In this document: piece after piece, positions 27,913-41,526 of the stretch | Position numbering within the stretch: the stretch's first letter is position 1 | How the letters are laid out: each line of letters begins with the position of its first letter | NCBI GenBank assembly: GCA_009823395.1 | Contig: CM020501.1 | Span: forward strand, 26,935,861 to 26,999,860 | Length of the DNA stretch: 64,000 nucleotides | Reading direction: 5' to 3' | From: Thamnaconus septentrionalis | Taxonomy: Eukaryota; Chordata; Actinopteri; Tetraodontiformes; Monacanthidae | Program-made: the position numbers and the translations under genes | Notes under the pieces: generated by a model | What the model was told of the DNA's origin: nothing | Databases searched by the model: none | Seen by the model: only the letters and a program-made list of their open reading frames with translations

Positions 27913-28369
27913 ATAGCTTGGAGAATTGCAAAACATAACTGTTAGTCTCATATCTGACCTCAGCAAGCCAGTTATACCAACATTTGTTGGAAGTTAAGTG
28001 GAAACGATGATTTCACCAGGCTCGACTATGACAGTAATTGTTTATTTTAATAGCATGAGGCCAATTAAATTAATTATATCCAGTACATTTCTAAAGATTA
28101 AAATAACATGTTATGATCTGTTTGATCAGCTTGAATTGAATATTACAATTGTTCTGATGTAATTGTGTAACTTACTTATACAGTGGCTATGTGTTTAATG
28201 TCATGCTTGTTTTAATTAGCTTTTTTTTTTTTTTTTTTTTTAAATAAAAGGAAACTTGTCATCTTATACAGTGTCCTGCAAAATCTGGATGAGACTGCGG
28301 TCCAATGATCTTCCTTGCTGAGCCACGCCCACATTCAAGGTGATCGTAGAGAATGCAAATGTATTTAAC

Positions 28370-28620
28370 AGAATGACATGAAGCCTTTGTTAATGAAACG
28401 GGTGTGTTTTGGACCCAATTGCAGGCAGGATACCAGGAATCAGGCAGGACATCAAGAATCAGGCAGGGCAGGCTGGTCAAAGGCAGGCAAGGTTGATGAT
28501 AGTCTTCCGTTTTGCAATCTGGCAGGGAATGAGTGGCAAGCAGGGGTTTCTATACATAACCAGTCTGATCAAAGCAGTCAAGCAGAATGGAGTTGCTTTG
28601 ATGGGAAGGATTGGAAAAGA
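28370..28620. other. Low-level tandem GGCAGG-rich sequence
   Basis: Contains several irregular copies of (A/T)CAGGCAGG(A/G)(C/T)A between 28421 and 28495, perhaps a small old minisatellite. No protein frame is convincing. From 28630 to 29370 I see nothing definable. Confidence 0.35.
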
Positions 28621-29674
28621 CTAAAGTGAGAAACAGAATGTCCAAACGGGAACAGAATGTCCAAAATGTGATTTGATGTGTTATGTAATACGTTAAGAAA
28701 TGTGTGTAATTATTGTAATTCCTCTGAAGGTTTTCAGTGTTAGCCATAATAACCATATTAGCAAGGATTTTTGTGTCCACAACTTTCGTGAAAGAGGATT
28801 TTGAGCAAATCTTTGAGCAAATCTGATACATGAAAATGTGTAGGAGCCCCCCTTTTTTTTTTGTTTTTTTTGTTAAAAATCTTTTTATCTACAAAAGTAT
28901 AAACATAAAATCTTGTATCTGCGCTGCGAGGCCAAGTTCTGCACCTCTCAACCTTTTCAAATACCTCAATAGCGTTTGGCAAATACAATTCCACTTTCAG
29001 TGTACCTGTGATTAGCTAATTATACTGATCACAGATTGCCCAGTTTGCAACTCTTTCAAAACCATTTGAATTATATGCAGAGTTGGCGATTGAGTAATAA
29101 AGTAATTTCTATTTGATTGGAATAAACCTAAAACACTTGTTTATAAACTATACTCATTTGTTTATTCACTCCAACTGGATACACCTGTGTTCTCAACGGC
29201 TTCCGGCTCAAGCAATGCAGTCGTTCGGTGCCTGAACCACGTGTCCATGTAAATGTAAGCGGCTCGTGCGGACTGTGGGCGGGAGTGGGATGGGTGGGGG
29301 GTGGAGGGTGTTCTGTAAACCGGAAGCACGTCGTCCTTCTAAAAACAAAAGCCATAAGTATTCAAAACGGCCCTAAATTGTGTTTCGGGCAAAGCAAAAC
29401 AAACAAACAAACAAACAAACAAACAAATTTGTTCGTAAGATACTTTATAGCACAAGTGTCCAATTAACATATTCATGTTTAATTACTGTTTTAATATTAC
29501 TTATTAGCTATAATAGTTATTCACCTTCTTGTTTTCTCGTATTACTCTCTAGATTCTTGATTTATTTGTTTGTGTATTTTTAACTGCAAATTTTTTTCTG
29601 ATGTGTTTTACCTATTAACCTCTTATTTTTTGTAAAGTGCCTTTTAGGACTTTGACAAGTGCTCTTTTATTAAA

Positions 29675-29680
<6 letters not shown>

Positions 29681-29762
<82 letters not shown>
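29681..29762 (+). repeat. (CTT)n(ATT)n microsatellite
   Basis: About 17 CTT units run directly into about 10 ATT units. It shows that CTT/GAA-type tracts are common in this genome. Confidence 0.93.
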
Positions 29763-30170
29763 TTGGCAGTCCCCATTTACACCTTTGCACAGGAATTTTT
29801 AATTTTCCTTGGATGTGCATAACACATCAAGTTAGCTGTGTTGTGATCAATATTATTTTCTCCTCTTTATTTCAGTTTGGCCAAAACGTAGGCTTCTTTT
29901 TTCGACCCAAAGCTGTGGTTTGAGTTGTTGAACGAAAACAAACAAACAAATGAAACAAATTCCATTTTAAAAGACGGCATTCGTGTCGCTGAAAAACAAA
30001 ACCAAGAAGGCAGCTCATTTTGATTTATTGGGAACTGATTTCACTTCATATTTACTCATACCCTGCTTGAGAGACGCAAAACTTCAAACACCCGCTGAGT
30101 TTGAGCTCTCGAATGGGAACGAATGGCGCGCTTCTCTTATTGTGAAAGCGGAACGGAACAGGTGCGTCGC

Positions 30171-31280
30171 TCTGACTTTCTCCCATTTGTTGCTGGGCGC
30201 TGCTCGCTAGACGCTCAGTGCGCCTCCTCCTCGCACCCCCACCGGCCGACGGTCGTCCCCAACGACGCTGCCCAACGAAGAAGAACCCGGAGGCAGGAGA
30301 GAGGAGCGAGAGGAGCTGGACCCGCACTACTTGCTTCCTTCTTCTCAGTCTGCTTCTCCCCTTTCTACTTCTTCTAGTCTACATCTACTGGACTAGGCAA
30401 GAACCGCAGTCCATCAGCAAGGTGAGAGGAGGGGGAGAGGAGCCAGGCAGCAGCAACAGCAGCAGCGGCGGCAGCAGCAGCAGCAGCATCTTGGCGCAAT
30501 GGAGCTTATGGATTATTAAGAAGTGGAGGCCGAAACGCGAATGAAATATTCATAAGGACTTTTTTTTTTTTCTATACATCGAAAGAGGACAGTTAAAAAC
30601 AGAGAGCGGACTCCACACCGGAGACTTCTATTTTTTTTTTTGTCGTGTTATTTCCCGCAGTGATTGGCTGCTGGCCGCTCCGCGCGCTCCCACTGACCGC
30701 CGGAGATCAGAGGACTGACGCGGGATTGAAGGATTTCTGCATCCGTAGCGAGCCAGCGAGTGCGCGCGTGTGTGCGCCTCGCGAGTGTGCGCGCGTGTTT
30801 GGAAAGGAGCCCCCCCGCCAGCCCCGCACCCCCCCGCTGCAGTACTTGCCTGGCTGTACCGCGCAGGGCGCAGGGATGCCACCGACTTTCTGACGGACGC
30901 CCGGCACCCACTCACCCGCCCACCCCCTCACTGGCAGCCACCCACCCACCACACGCACGCACGGACGGAGGGACGCACCGGCCAAACCCCCCTAAACCCA
31001 CCACCACCACCACCACCACCACCACCTCCCTGACAAATCCCCACTAATATGCAATGGTTTTTTGTGCAGAAGCCGACAGCCGCCACCGCCGCCGCGTACC
31101 GACGACTTCACGCTGACGCCGCCGCCGCATGCCCGTCCGCCTCCTCCTCCTCCGCCGCCGCCGCCGCTCCTCTCCCCGGCAGCAGACGACGCCATTTGAA
31201 GAGGAGCGCTCGGGGGCTTTTCACGCCGCGGCGGCCGGGCGGCAGCACCAACACCAGCAGCACCAGCAGCACCAACACCT

Positions 31281-31314
<34 letters not shown>

Positions 31315-31812
31315 TCGATCCTCCTCCTCCTCCTGCGCCGCCGCCACCGCTGAGGACCACCGGCCGCTGGGGCTGCCGGAGGAGAGAAGCGCCCCGGCCG
31401 CCACCGCCACCGCCGCAGCGGTCGCTCTTTTCCTGCCACACGGGGACGACGACGCGGAATACGTGCGGCGGCTGCTGCCGCTGCTGCTGCTGCTGCTGCT
31501 CCCCCCCGGCTTCGCGGAGGAAGCGGGCGGCGAGGAAGCGGGCGAGTGGCCGGGCTGCCTGCTCCTGCTCCTCCTGTCTATGGTGCACATCGGCGGGAGC
31601 AAGCACTGCCGAGCGGAGCCCGACAGCTGGCCGGCTCTGCTGGCATGCAAACAGGGGGGCGGACCAGCCCCCATGCGGTGGGTGAATTTTAGGCTGCTGC
31701 TGCCGCATCTGGAGCGCCTCTCGTCTCCCGCCTCCTCCTCCTCCTCCTCCTCCTCTTCGTCTTCCACCACCACCACCTCCTCCTCCTCCTCCTCCCCGTC
31801 TCGGCCAAATCC
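30171..31812 (+). promoter_or_regulatory. GC-rich promoter and 5' UTR region of the fgf14 1B transcript
   Basis: About 1.6 kb of CpG-rich sequence upstream of exon 1B, packed with CAG, CTC, GCC and CAC triplet repeats (30450-30490, 31008-31030, 31136-31170, 31278-31315, 31470-31500, 31730-31800). Long frames on both strands here (361 residues plus, 337 minus) are low-complexity artefacts. The transcription start cannot be placed. Confidence 0.55.
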
Positions 31813-31906
31813 ATGCGGTTTATTTGGAGCAACATTTTCAGCAAAGGATCGCATATGCTGCAGTGTCTTTGTGGCAGGAGCCTCAAGAAAAACAAGAACC
31901 CAACTG
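31813..31906 (+). CDS. fgf14: fgf14 alternative first exon 1B, short form
   Basis: Encodes [12 protein letters not shown], then [18 protein letters not shown], ending in one G before GTGAGT. This matches the C-terminal half of the mammalian 1B leader (recalled as [29 protein letters not shown]). In this frame a TAG at 31690-31692 and no ATG in between force the start at 31813, giving 31 residues instead of 69. Sequence resembling the missing N-terminal half is found upstream in another frame (31664-31720). Confidence 0.88.
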
Positions 31907-33185
31907 GTGAGTTTTTTTTTTTTTGGCGCGCGCTCTCGTGTGCGTGCGTGCGTGTGTGTGTTTCTGCGTGAAGGTGCGGATTTTTTTTTTTCACAAGGTG
32001 TCGCGCAGAGACTTTTCTTGCGCGCACGAGAAGTGTGCACAGTGCGTGTCTGCGCGCGCGCTTTGGGCACCGCTCGACTGCTGCTGCTGCTGCTGCTTCC
32101 TCCGCAATCGCAGTTGTGCATTGCGAGTGAGTGAGTGCAGGGTGAGGAGGGGGTGGGGTAGAGAGGGGCATTATGGGATGTTTGGGTTAGAACTTATTAG
32201 CAAAAGGGAACTGATTACACTGATTGTTAAACAGCACATGGCCTTATTTAGACCCCCCCGCATGCCGGGCGATAGGCAGGGGATCCACAGGGTCCAGTGG
32301 TTCCATAGCGTCTAGAGAGGGTGCAGGGGTTCCAGGGAGTCCAGGGGGTTCAGAGGGTCCAGGGGGTTCCAGTGGTTCCAGGGGGTCCATGAGGTCCAGG
32401 GGGTTCCAGGAGGTCCAGGGGGTCGAGTGGGTCCAAGGGGTTCCAGTGGGTCCAGAGGGTTCCAGAGGGTTCCAGGGGGTCTTGAGGGTCCAGGGGTTCC
32501 AGGGGGTCCAGAGGGTCCTGGGGTTCCAGGGGGTCCAGAGGGTCCTGGGGTTCCATGGGGTTCCATGGGGTTCAGAAGGTTCAGGGGATCCAGGGGGTTC
32601 AGAAGGTCCAGGGGGTCCAGAGTTTCCAGGGGGTCTAGAGGGTCCAGGGGTTCCAGAGGGTTCAGGGGATCCAGGGGGTTCAAAAGGTCCAGGGGGTCCA
32701 GAGTTTCCAGGGGGTCTAGAGGGTTCAGAGGGTTCAGGGGATCCAGGGGATTCAGAAGGTCCAGGGGTCCAGAAGGGTCCAGGGGTCCAGAGTTTCCAGG
32801 GGTCTAGAGGGTCCAGGGATCCAGGGGTTCCAGGGGTTCAGAAGGTTCAGGGGATCCAGGGGGTTCAGAAGGTCCAGGGATCCAGGGTCAGAAGTTTCCA
32901 GGGGGTCTAGAGGGTCCAGGGGTTCCAGATGGTTCAGAGGGTTCAGGGGATCCAGGGGGTTCAGAAGGTCCAGGGGGTCCAGAGTTTCCAGGGGGTCTAG
33001 AGGGTCCAGGGGTTCCAGATGGTTCAGAGGGTTCAGGAGATCCAGGGGGTCTGGACACGCGAAAGCAAAAATGCTGCTATGCTGCTATGCTGTGTTCAGG
33101 AGAGCTCAGCACTGCCCCCCCCGCCCCCTTTAAGAGGATGTTTGTAACAACTTTACTTGCTCCCATCCAGCTCGCAGTCTTGCAG

Positions 33186-33254
<69 letters not shown>

Positions 33255-36200
33255 CGCGTGCGCGCAAACACAGTATTTAGAAGTCCCGTGTTGTCTGGCC
33301 TATCAGCCTATCAGCAACCAGATTGAGCAAAGACCGCCCCTTGAACTTGCGTCAACTTTTCCAGCAAGCGAGCACTAAGTCGCACAGTTTTGCAAGCCTA
33401 GTGATGTCACAAAGGGCACTTTGATCCTGAATCAACGGTATCAACTCTCAGGTCACGCTCTGAGACCGCAGAAGATCCAACAGCCCAACATCAGGACCTT
33501 TTTCCCTTTTCTTTTTGCGGGAGGCTTCAAACAGCGGGCTAAGTGCGGCGCCGCTCCCTGCTGAATCCTGTTGCGTTTCTCTGCGGGGTCCGTGGTGACG
33601 GATGAGAACAGGCATGAGATGACACATGCGCAGCCCGGGCTGTTGTGTCGCACCGCCGGGGCTCGGCAGGCCCAACGGCACATTGACATTGGCTTTGCAA
33701 CAGGAAGTGGACATTGTTTTGTCAATTATTGGCGTATTGACACTGCGACACAGAGCTGGCCCCACTTCCAGCCACGCGTCTGTTTAGAGGACAACCGGCG
33801 AGGCAACTTTGTGCAACCCAGATAGCGATAGATAGAGAGATGTTGTGTTATTGCAGCTATTTTTTTTTTTTGCCATTTGAACATGTTTAAAGGAATCCTG
33901 GCAAGGAATGTACGCTCAAAACATCAGGCAGCGTGCAAAAAGTTTTTTGATGAGGCAGCTTATATCGTAATACTGCAGAAAACTCTGTCTAGGAAGTTCA
34001 AAAACAGGCACTTCCTGCCCCTGGATTTCATTGTTGTTGTTGTTGTTATTGTTGTTGAGATAGAATAGAGTAGAATAAAACTTTAAATTCACATTGTTAC
34101 AGCAGCAATAGAACACAAGCCAGAACAGTGTCCATGTTTATGTGTCCGGAGCAATAACACCATCAACAGTGAAATATAACAATAATAAGAAAGATAAAAA
34201 ACCTAATAAATAGGATAAGACATAAAACATATAGGCAGTTTAAAGTGCTAGGGCTTGTGTGATATCATTCATGATGCGACGTAATGTGCAATTTGCACAA
34301 TGAAAAAGTAGACACGGTGAGTCAACAATGACTGCAGGTTTTGAGCTGCTTGAAGTGCCAACTACAAAAGCTAAAAAAAAAGATATTTTCGCAAACCAAA
34401 CAACACCTTGTTGCAGACTGTAAAAACGGGGCTCCACAATGCAACAGGGTGCAGGAGCCATCGGTGAGGAGAACGCAACAGTGTTTACAAAAACTTTCGC
34501 TAGGAGTCCTTCCCTTTTGACGAGACCCAGAGCGTGAAACATGAAAATACTTGTTTGAGCCATGGATGACTTTAATGTAACAAAGACGGGAGTGGAGGCG
34601 TGGTGTGAACACCACCTCAGCCTCATCGTAACCGCTGTATTTTTGCAAGAACAACGGCTCCGTGGTTGCAGGAGTTTTATTTCCAGTGGGCTCATAAGAA
34701 AACAGCACAAAAGCAAACTCTGCGGCTGCCAAGCAAAGCCGTGACGCCTGGTCCGAGATAAAAATATCTCAGGTTGTGCGCGGCCTCTGTCACTGACTCA
34801 TAATGTTTAACTTGTCAGCAGTTTTTTTTTCCTTTCAACTTTGTTTCCTTCCTGGGAAGCGCATTTAATCAACTCGCTGGGAAATCCCAGCCATCTGAGG
34901 GAGTGGACGGAGAGACTTAAAACCACCAATCACAGCAGATTAAAGGTGAAGGCAAATGAACCCCGATCAATACCGATGTGGCGGTGCAGAGGAAGGCGCC
35001 AATTTACCAAATGACTAATTTGCTAAGCTGAACCCCCTCCCCCACCTCGGTCACGTGACCACTTTGTGCCCTTTTCGTTTTCTTGTTTTGCCGCTCTTCC
35101 TAAAAGTTTGGGTCTGTAAACGCTTTTCCCGGATGTCGCGAGTTTTCCAGTTTCAAGGTAGCAACTGAGATATCAAGACGACTCGTTTTGCCACAGAGAC
35201 ACACAAAAGGTCAGTTTAAAGGCCAGAGTTTGCACTGCGACTCGTAGGTAGGGGGTGGAGTAAGTGTCAGAAACTTGCCTTAAGCCCAGGGCTGGGCAAA
35301 CTTTTGACTGGTGGAGCCACAATTGGTTCTAAAATGTGACAGAGGGGGCCGGAGCAGCAGCAGATGGGTGGAGTGTTTTGGTGACCCACCTCACAGGAGG
35401 AAAAACGTTATCATGGGATATGTAGAAAACATGTGCTCTTATGTCTATTGAAATATCTGTCTTTGATGCCCCACGGCATTTAGCTCTTAATCCAAATGAC
35501 TCTTAAAACTGATGAAAAAAATGGATAAAATGCAGCTATTTTATTGCTTACTATTAATATAATTTATTCAAGTTTGGTGGGCCAGATTAAATAGCCTAAC
35601 GGGCCGCATATGGCCCCCGGGCCATAGTTTGCCCACGCTTGGTTGTCAAACCAGGCGTAGTTTGGTAGATCCCGTAACTTGAATCTGGACGTGTATGTGT
35701 TTGCTCCTGCATATCTGAAGTTGGGACAGGAATTCTGCCGACTCGGCATCTGTCCACTGGCTGAGCGTCCCATAGAGGAGGACTATGTTGAACCACCATT
35801 GGTCCATGTGTGTGCGCGCGTCCGTCCGTGAGTGTGTTGACCCCGTTTCTCTCCGCGTGGCTCGAGGTCCGAAGATTTGACCAACGCAACGTAGCAGTTT
35901 TAAACTCAAGCATTTCAAACAGTGATGATGAATTCCAGCCTGATCTGCAAAGTCTTGGCGATCACAACACGGTTCTTGAGTAATTTCAAGATCCATTTTG
36001 TCTCGGAGGTCAAGTCAGGTCGCCTGAGGACACTTGTGGCTTTAAATGCACGTGGAATAGTTCCTTTCAAAATAAAACTTCTCCTCCCATCACCTCCACC
36101 ACGGCTCTTGGACTCAGGGATGTTTGCCCGATGACGTGATCACGGTCTCATCTTCCAAGAGTTTGAATGAATTTTGGAGTGGGCGGGGCAGAGAAGGGGA

Positions 36201-39200
36201 CCATCCAATCAGGCGGGGTCATCGTCATTCATTGTTAAAGCACAATAAAAGTGAACCAGGCGGCGAGTTTCACTCGCTTTGCATCCGCGTGGCTTGATCC
36301 GCATAGAGGAGACTTCCGGCCCTCTCCGGCTGTACGTTGGACCGCACGCCCTCCTCCCCCCTTACTCCTCTTCTTCCATCCCCTCCTCCTCCGTGACGCT
36401 GCCATTAAGGCACCGCGCCTCATGTTTTATTCAGACGGCGGAGCGTGAGCGGCGGCGGCGGTGCCAGCTCGTATCTGTCTCGGTTGGCGGAATGCACGCA
36501 GGGCGCCCAGATGTGCGGTGCGGCGACGCTGCATGTGCGCCGTTTCGCCACAAAAGTGGCTCCCTTCCCCCCTCCTCCACCACCCAACGCTGCGAAAGCT
36601 GATGAGTTGACAAAACGTTGACAGGCATCACAGTTGATGCCTGTCCTCGGAGGTCACGTAAGGAGTTTTGGTGCAGCGCTTTAATACGCTTTCTTCTATG
36701 TGTGTGTGTGTGCGTCCGCGTGCTACAGGGCGCACTCATTAGCTCGCGGCCTGGTTGTCCAAACACACTGACTCGGCAGAAACGACGCTGTGACTTTGCC
36801 GGCTTCGTCCCTCCCACCCCCAGCGCACGTCACATCTAACCCACGGTGCTGGGAAACTGTTAAGCTGACAACAATCACGGACGAACGCAGAGCAAATGCG
36901 GCACGATTTTTGTGAGGACGATTAGCTGGATTAGCTCCTTGCGTAGCATTCAGAGATGCACATTTCTATTTGGTAAACGCACAGCCTCACAGGGGCCTAG
37001 CTAGTGATGGGCCTGGGCAGGGCTTGTGCCCCCCAGTCAGGCTTGTCACTCGCCCACCTGTCAGTAGTTGCGTTTCCATTACCCCTAGGATTGCGCAAAA
37101 CCTAAATATCGCAATAAAAAACACTTGTAAGACCTCGCAAATATGGCTAAAAGGTTTTGGCGCTCTCATGAGGTGGTTTTTCAGACGTATTGATGTCGAG
37201 GTATATCGCAAAAGTGTCATGGAAACACTTTTTTCACATGTACATGTCAGCCGACGTGATGGGGTCCCTTGACCAGTTCTCTTCAACTGAAAATGGCGCT
37301 TTATGTTTGGACGGAGGAGGAGACGGAATATTTTTTTCAAGTAATCAAAGAGAAAAATATAACAACCTTTTTTGACAGCAAACAAATGTAAACGAACAAA
37401 AGCAAACGTAATTCTCGTAAATCTCCCTGGACGAGATTTTATGATAATTACGTCCAGCGGGATGAGATTTTATGCGAATTTGTGCAGCTTTCAATGGAAA
37501 CACCTGCAAATCGTAATTGTACTTTGCAGAAATTTTTAGAATTATCGCTTTCATTTTGCAAAAAACTGTAATAGCAACGCAGCTTGAGTTTGTGCAAAAC
37601 ACTTTTATAAAAGAAAATGGTCTAAAACTCATCCGAAAAGAAACTGATTCTTTGACTAGTAACAAGTCACTGGCAGCCTTCCATTGAGGTGTTTTTACAT
37701 GTTCAACCCGAGTAAATAACCTACTTTGGGGCTGTTGGTGTCGATAAAGGTGCAACTGCGCTCCGTGATGGCAGCAGTGTACTTTTCCCTGCGTGCGTGC
37801 ACCTTCGTGACCGCGTGGTGTGTATTAGGGCAGCTCTTGCTCCAGCTTTCTCTCAAGAGCGAGTGAGTGCCGAGTGTTATTTTTTCCCGAGTGCACTTAA
37901 AACGGCAGCGGGGCCATCCAGTAGGTTCCACTTAGAAGTGTCTTCGCGGACCCTGACGATAAGAGCGGTGTAAATTCTACCCCACCCCTTGCCGCAGGAT
38001 CTGTGGAAGTGGCAAGAATTTGTCGTAAATTGGTACCATTGCAGAATTGTGGCCCAAGTACCGCACCCTGTACCTGACAAAAATCCTGAATTACTTAGTT
38101 AAGTTGAGTTTTATTGAAGATATAAAGTTTCTGGCCAATACCTCATGCTGCCACCAGGGGGTAGTATGCATATTTGATATGTACGTATCCGTATATACAG
38201 AGTCAGCCAAAATAATATAATGTACACACATCAAGAACAACCAAATTTATTCAGACTTCACAAGATTAATACAAGTTAGCTTTGGGCTGTACATTACTAG
38301 AGGTGCTCAGAGTGGTGGCCATTATCTTCCAGACATTTATGTGTACAGTGAACTACTGCTTGGGGAACATCGATTACATCAACACTTGTTGATGCCACAT
38401 TAATGAGTGTAATGCCATCTGTTGGGAAAACAGCGTGCAGCTGTAGACAGTGTAATTGTAATTTGATTAAACTAAAGGGTTATCTATATGTAAAAAGTAA
38501 TTACACATTAATTTATATATATATTTATAATTGATATTTCTGTGGTGACTCTTCTTGGAAGCCAAGATTTCTGTGGTCGGCATTGTTGGCATTTTTCACG
38601 CTAACCACAGACAGGAAGATGTATTTTGGACAACTGCTGTAGCAACTCAGTTAAAAGTTAACGTCACGTGCAATGCGCTCAAAGATTTTGCGGACCGACG
38701 AAGAGCCGCGATGGTAGGAAGATCCCTTCCACTACTTTTTTCGAACGACCGTCGGCCAAAGCGAAACACATAGCCTTAACTCGCGAAACCCGCAGCTAAT
38801 TCTGGCTTAACGCTAACAGCTTACGTCACCCTTTCTCAGCACCTCCTCCAGCTCTTTATCACTTTCTCAACTTCTCCCCTCCTTTGCCGGGCCTCTCCCT
38901 CACACACACTTGAGCTGACTTTTTCGTCCCAAGTCGACTTCCAACCGATGACAGGCCGCCCGACACAGTCGGCTTATCTGCCCAACGCGCCATGCGAGTG
39001 TGTCACCGCGTACCAACGCATGTGAGGGCCTCATTGGGGTGTGTGCGCTTATTAGGAGCCCCTGGTTGAGTGCGTTTCAGTGATGGACTTTGAGTTTATT
39101 CTAAAGGTAGCAGAGAGGAGAGTAAAGGCGGCTCTGGGCAAAGCTGAAGAAGGTAAGATTTCTACTTTTACAACAAGTGTCGAGGCAGCGGGGTCCTTGC

Positions 39201-41323
39201 ACATACCCCGTTTTGTAGCGGGAAAAAAAGTGCTTGAAACAAACTGAATGAGCAACTTTGACAATTGTGATTATTAAAACTAACTGGTTTAGGTGCCAAT
39301 GATACATAGATATCACCTTCTTCTGAAGGATGGCCTCTTGTGGAAAACCCCCCCAACAAAAAGCCTTTTTAATTAGCGTCACAAGAAAAATTTGTCCTCA
39401 GCTCTTAATAAAGACACTTCCAAAACACTTTTGATGGTAAACACCCCTTAATTTTTTCTTTATTTTTTCTTTTTTACAAGTTACCGCTCATGTAATGTGC
39501 CGATCGGAAGATCGGAATTCATGTTTTTTTTTTTTGTTTTTTTTTTTAAATCAGATTTTCAATTTGGCATGTTTGACTCAGAAGTCTCTAATCCAAACTA
39601 CAATTTTTGCACAGGTGGTAGTGTGAAGTGCTACAACAGGGGGCGCTCTTTTAAGCGCTTCCGTTTGTTTAAAATCGGCTTTGTTGCCTCAGTGAGACGC
39701 GCTACTCCCAGACCAGGATTGTGATGCCTGCATCCTCACAAAGTGGGATTTTTTTTTCTACACCCGTACTGACATCACTGACTTTTACATCCTGTATACA
39801 GCGGCTCCTTGAATGCAGCCGTGTGTGTGGGGCAAATGAGATTAGTCAGAGGTCTCATCAGCTTTGCTGTCAGCCTCAGAAATGCCTTTTCATCACCCGC
39901 ACGCTGCCGCCGCCGTGTCACTCTGTTGCTCATCCACAGGGACAGCTCTGCTGCGTCACCTCGGATTTTGACTCCATAGGGCCATTTATTTTTTATTTTT
40001 TATTTTATCTTTTTTGTTTGTGGCCATCCTTAAAAGATGCAACATATAGCTGGAATGAGGAGTTCTCACCAAGCATCCAAATCGCTCATGGTGGTAAAGG
40101 GAGAAGAAAAAGCAACGTTTGTTTTCTATAATGCCTTAAAGGTTGAGTGTGGAATATTTTGAGATTTTGAAGAAGAAACAGCGACATCAAGTGGTTACGT
40201 TTTAGATTGCAGCGTCTTTCACTCTTCCTCCCCCTCCTGAGCTCACCAGTGAACTACTGTGGCCTGAGCGAGCAGCCAAACCTGGATGCCTCATCCACCT
40301 TCTTCTTCTTTATTGGTATATTTGAAATCGTAAGCAGTCACACTAATCATAAGTTAGTTGTCAGGCGGGCAGAAATTCCTAGATGACCCAGGTCGATCAT
40401 CTCGCAATGTGACAGCTTTACAAATGACGACTACCAACCAACCAATAGAAATGCAGCCGGAAAAGACACGACGATCACCACGACATAGAGCGATATTGTA
40501 AAGTCATCTCAAGCATGAATATTTTATACATGGGGTGACTGTTATGCTATTGTGCTAGTAGTGTAAATGCTAGGTCTAGTAGGGCTAGTAGTGTAAATGC
40601 TACTTGCAAATAAAAGCGAATAACTACACTACCAGTCAAAAGTTTGGACACATACTTCTGATTTAATGGTTTTTATTTCATTTTCATGACTATTAACATT
40701 GTGGATTGTCACTCATGGCATCAAAACTATGAATGAACACATTAGGAATATGCATTAAACAAAAAAGTGTGAAATAACTCAAACAAGTTTTATATTTATA
40801 TTAGAGTAGCCACCCTTCATTTGAAATATATGTAACATAACATATTGAGGTATTTCACATTTTTATTCTTTTGCCACATTAATCCACTATCTTGCTCATA
40901 TATTTGATGTCTTCAGTATGTACAGTATCTACAGTGTAGAAAGTAGTAAAGATAAAGAAACAGGTGTGTCCAGACTTTTGACTGGTAGTGTATGTACCTT
41001 CAACTTTCACTGCAAAATAGTCCAAATACCCCTCCATTCTCATTTTGAGATCTTTTTGTGCGCACATGAATGCAACTATAAAAGTTTTTGTATTTGTTAC
41101 GAAACGTGCAACAACAACCAGCTGACTTGTTTGAGACGGAAACGGACTGGCTGACCCGTGACGTTAGCCCAGCTCCAGGATGAAACCGCCGCTGCTGCCC
41201 GTTAAAGGGCCGGCGTGCCAGGGAAGCGCTGCTGCGATTTGTGGCTTTAACAGCTGAGTGCAGCTAGTGGGGAACCACTTCATTTCCCTCCAGCTGTAAA
41301 GAATGTGCTTTGCGGTGCCGCAT

Positions 41324-41388
<65 letters not shown>

Positions 41389-41495
41389 GGCAGGATAGAA
41401 AATAAATTCATTAGTATAGATGGATGTATTCGATTTCCGTGGTAATGTTCCAGCGTAGCCTCTTTGTGCAGCTCGTAGCGGATGGCGCAGTGTGT

Positions 41496-41526
<31 letters not shown>

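Larger units (their letters stand above)
25201..30170. other. Intergenic spacer between rcbtb1 and fgf14
   Basis: The two genes are divergent here (rcbtb1 leftward, fgf14 rightward). The spacer holds a SINE, an interspersed repeat, a hAT-like element, a CTT/ATT satellite and AT-rich filler. No open frame resembles a protein. The most complex part without a repeat label is 26330-26660; a conserved regulatory element there is possible but not shown. Confidence 0.6.

Noticed and set aside
31049..32134. A 361-codon frame on the plus strand and a 337-codon frame on the minus strand near fgf14 exon 1B.
   Set aside because: Both consist mainly of Ser, Ala, Leu, Gln and Gly runs from CTC, CAG and GCC repeats. 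The plus frame reads the conserved 1B leader out of phase and would stop just inside exon 2.
32224..32910. A collagen-like 228-residue frame rich in Gly-Ser and Gly-Pro.
   Set aside because: The 9-bp minisatellite keeps every frame open on both strands (Pro-Leu-Asp on the other). No collagen exon structure or conserved termini are present.
32280..33055. Spaced short repeats resembling a CRISPR array.
   Set aside because: The repeats are contiguous 9-mers without unique spacers, in a vertebrate genome.
34240..34732. Two overlapping minus-strand frames of 158 and 136 codons.
   Set aside because: They overlap each other in different frames, have no recognised motif, no splice partners and no matching second copy. 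Possibly old transposon DNA.
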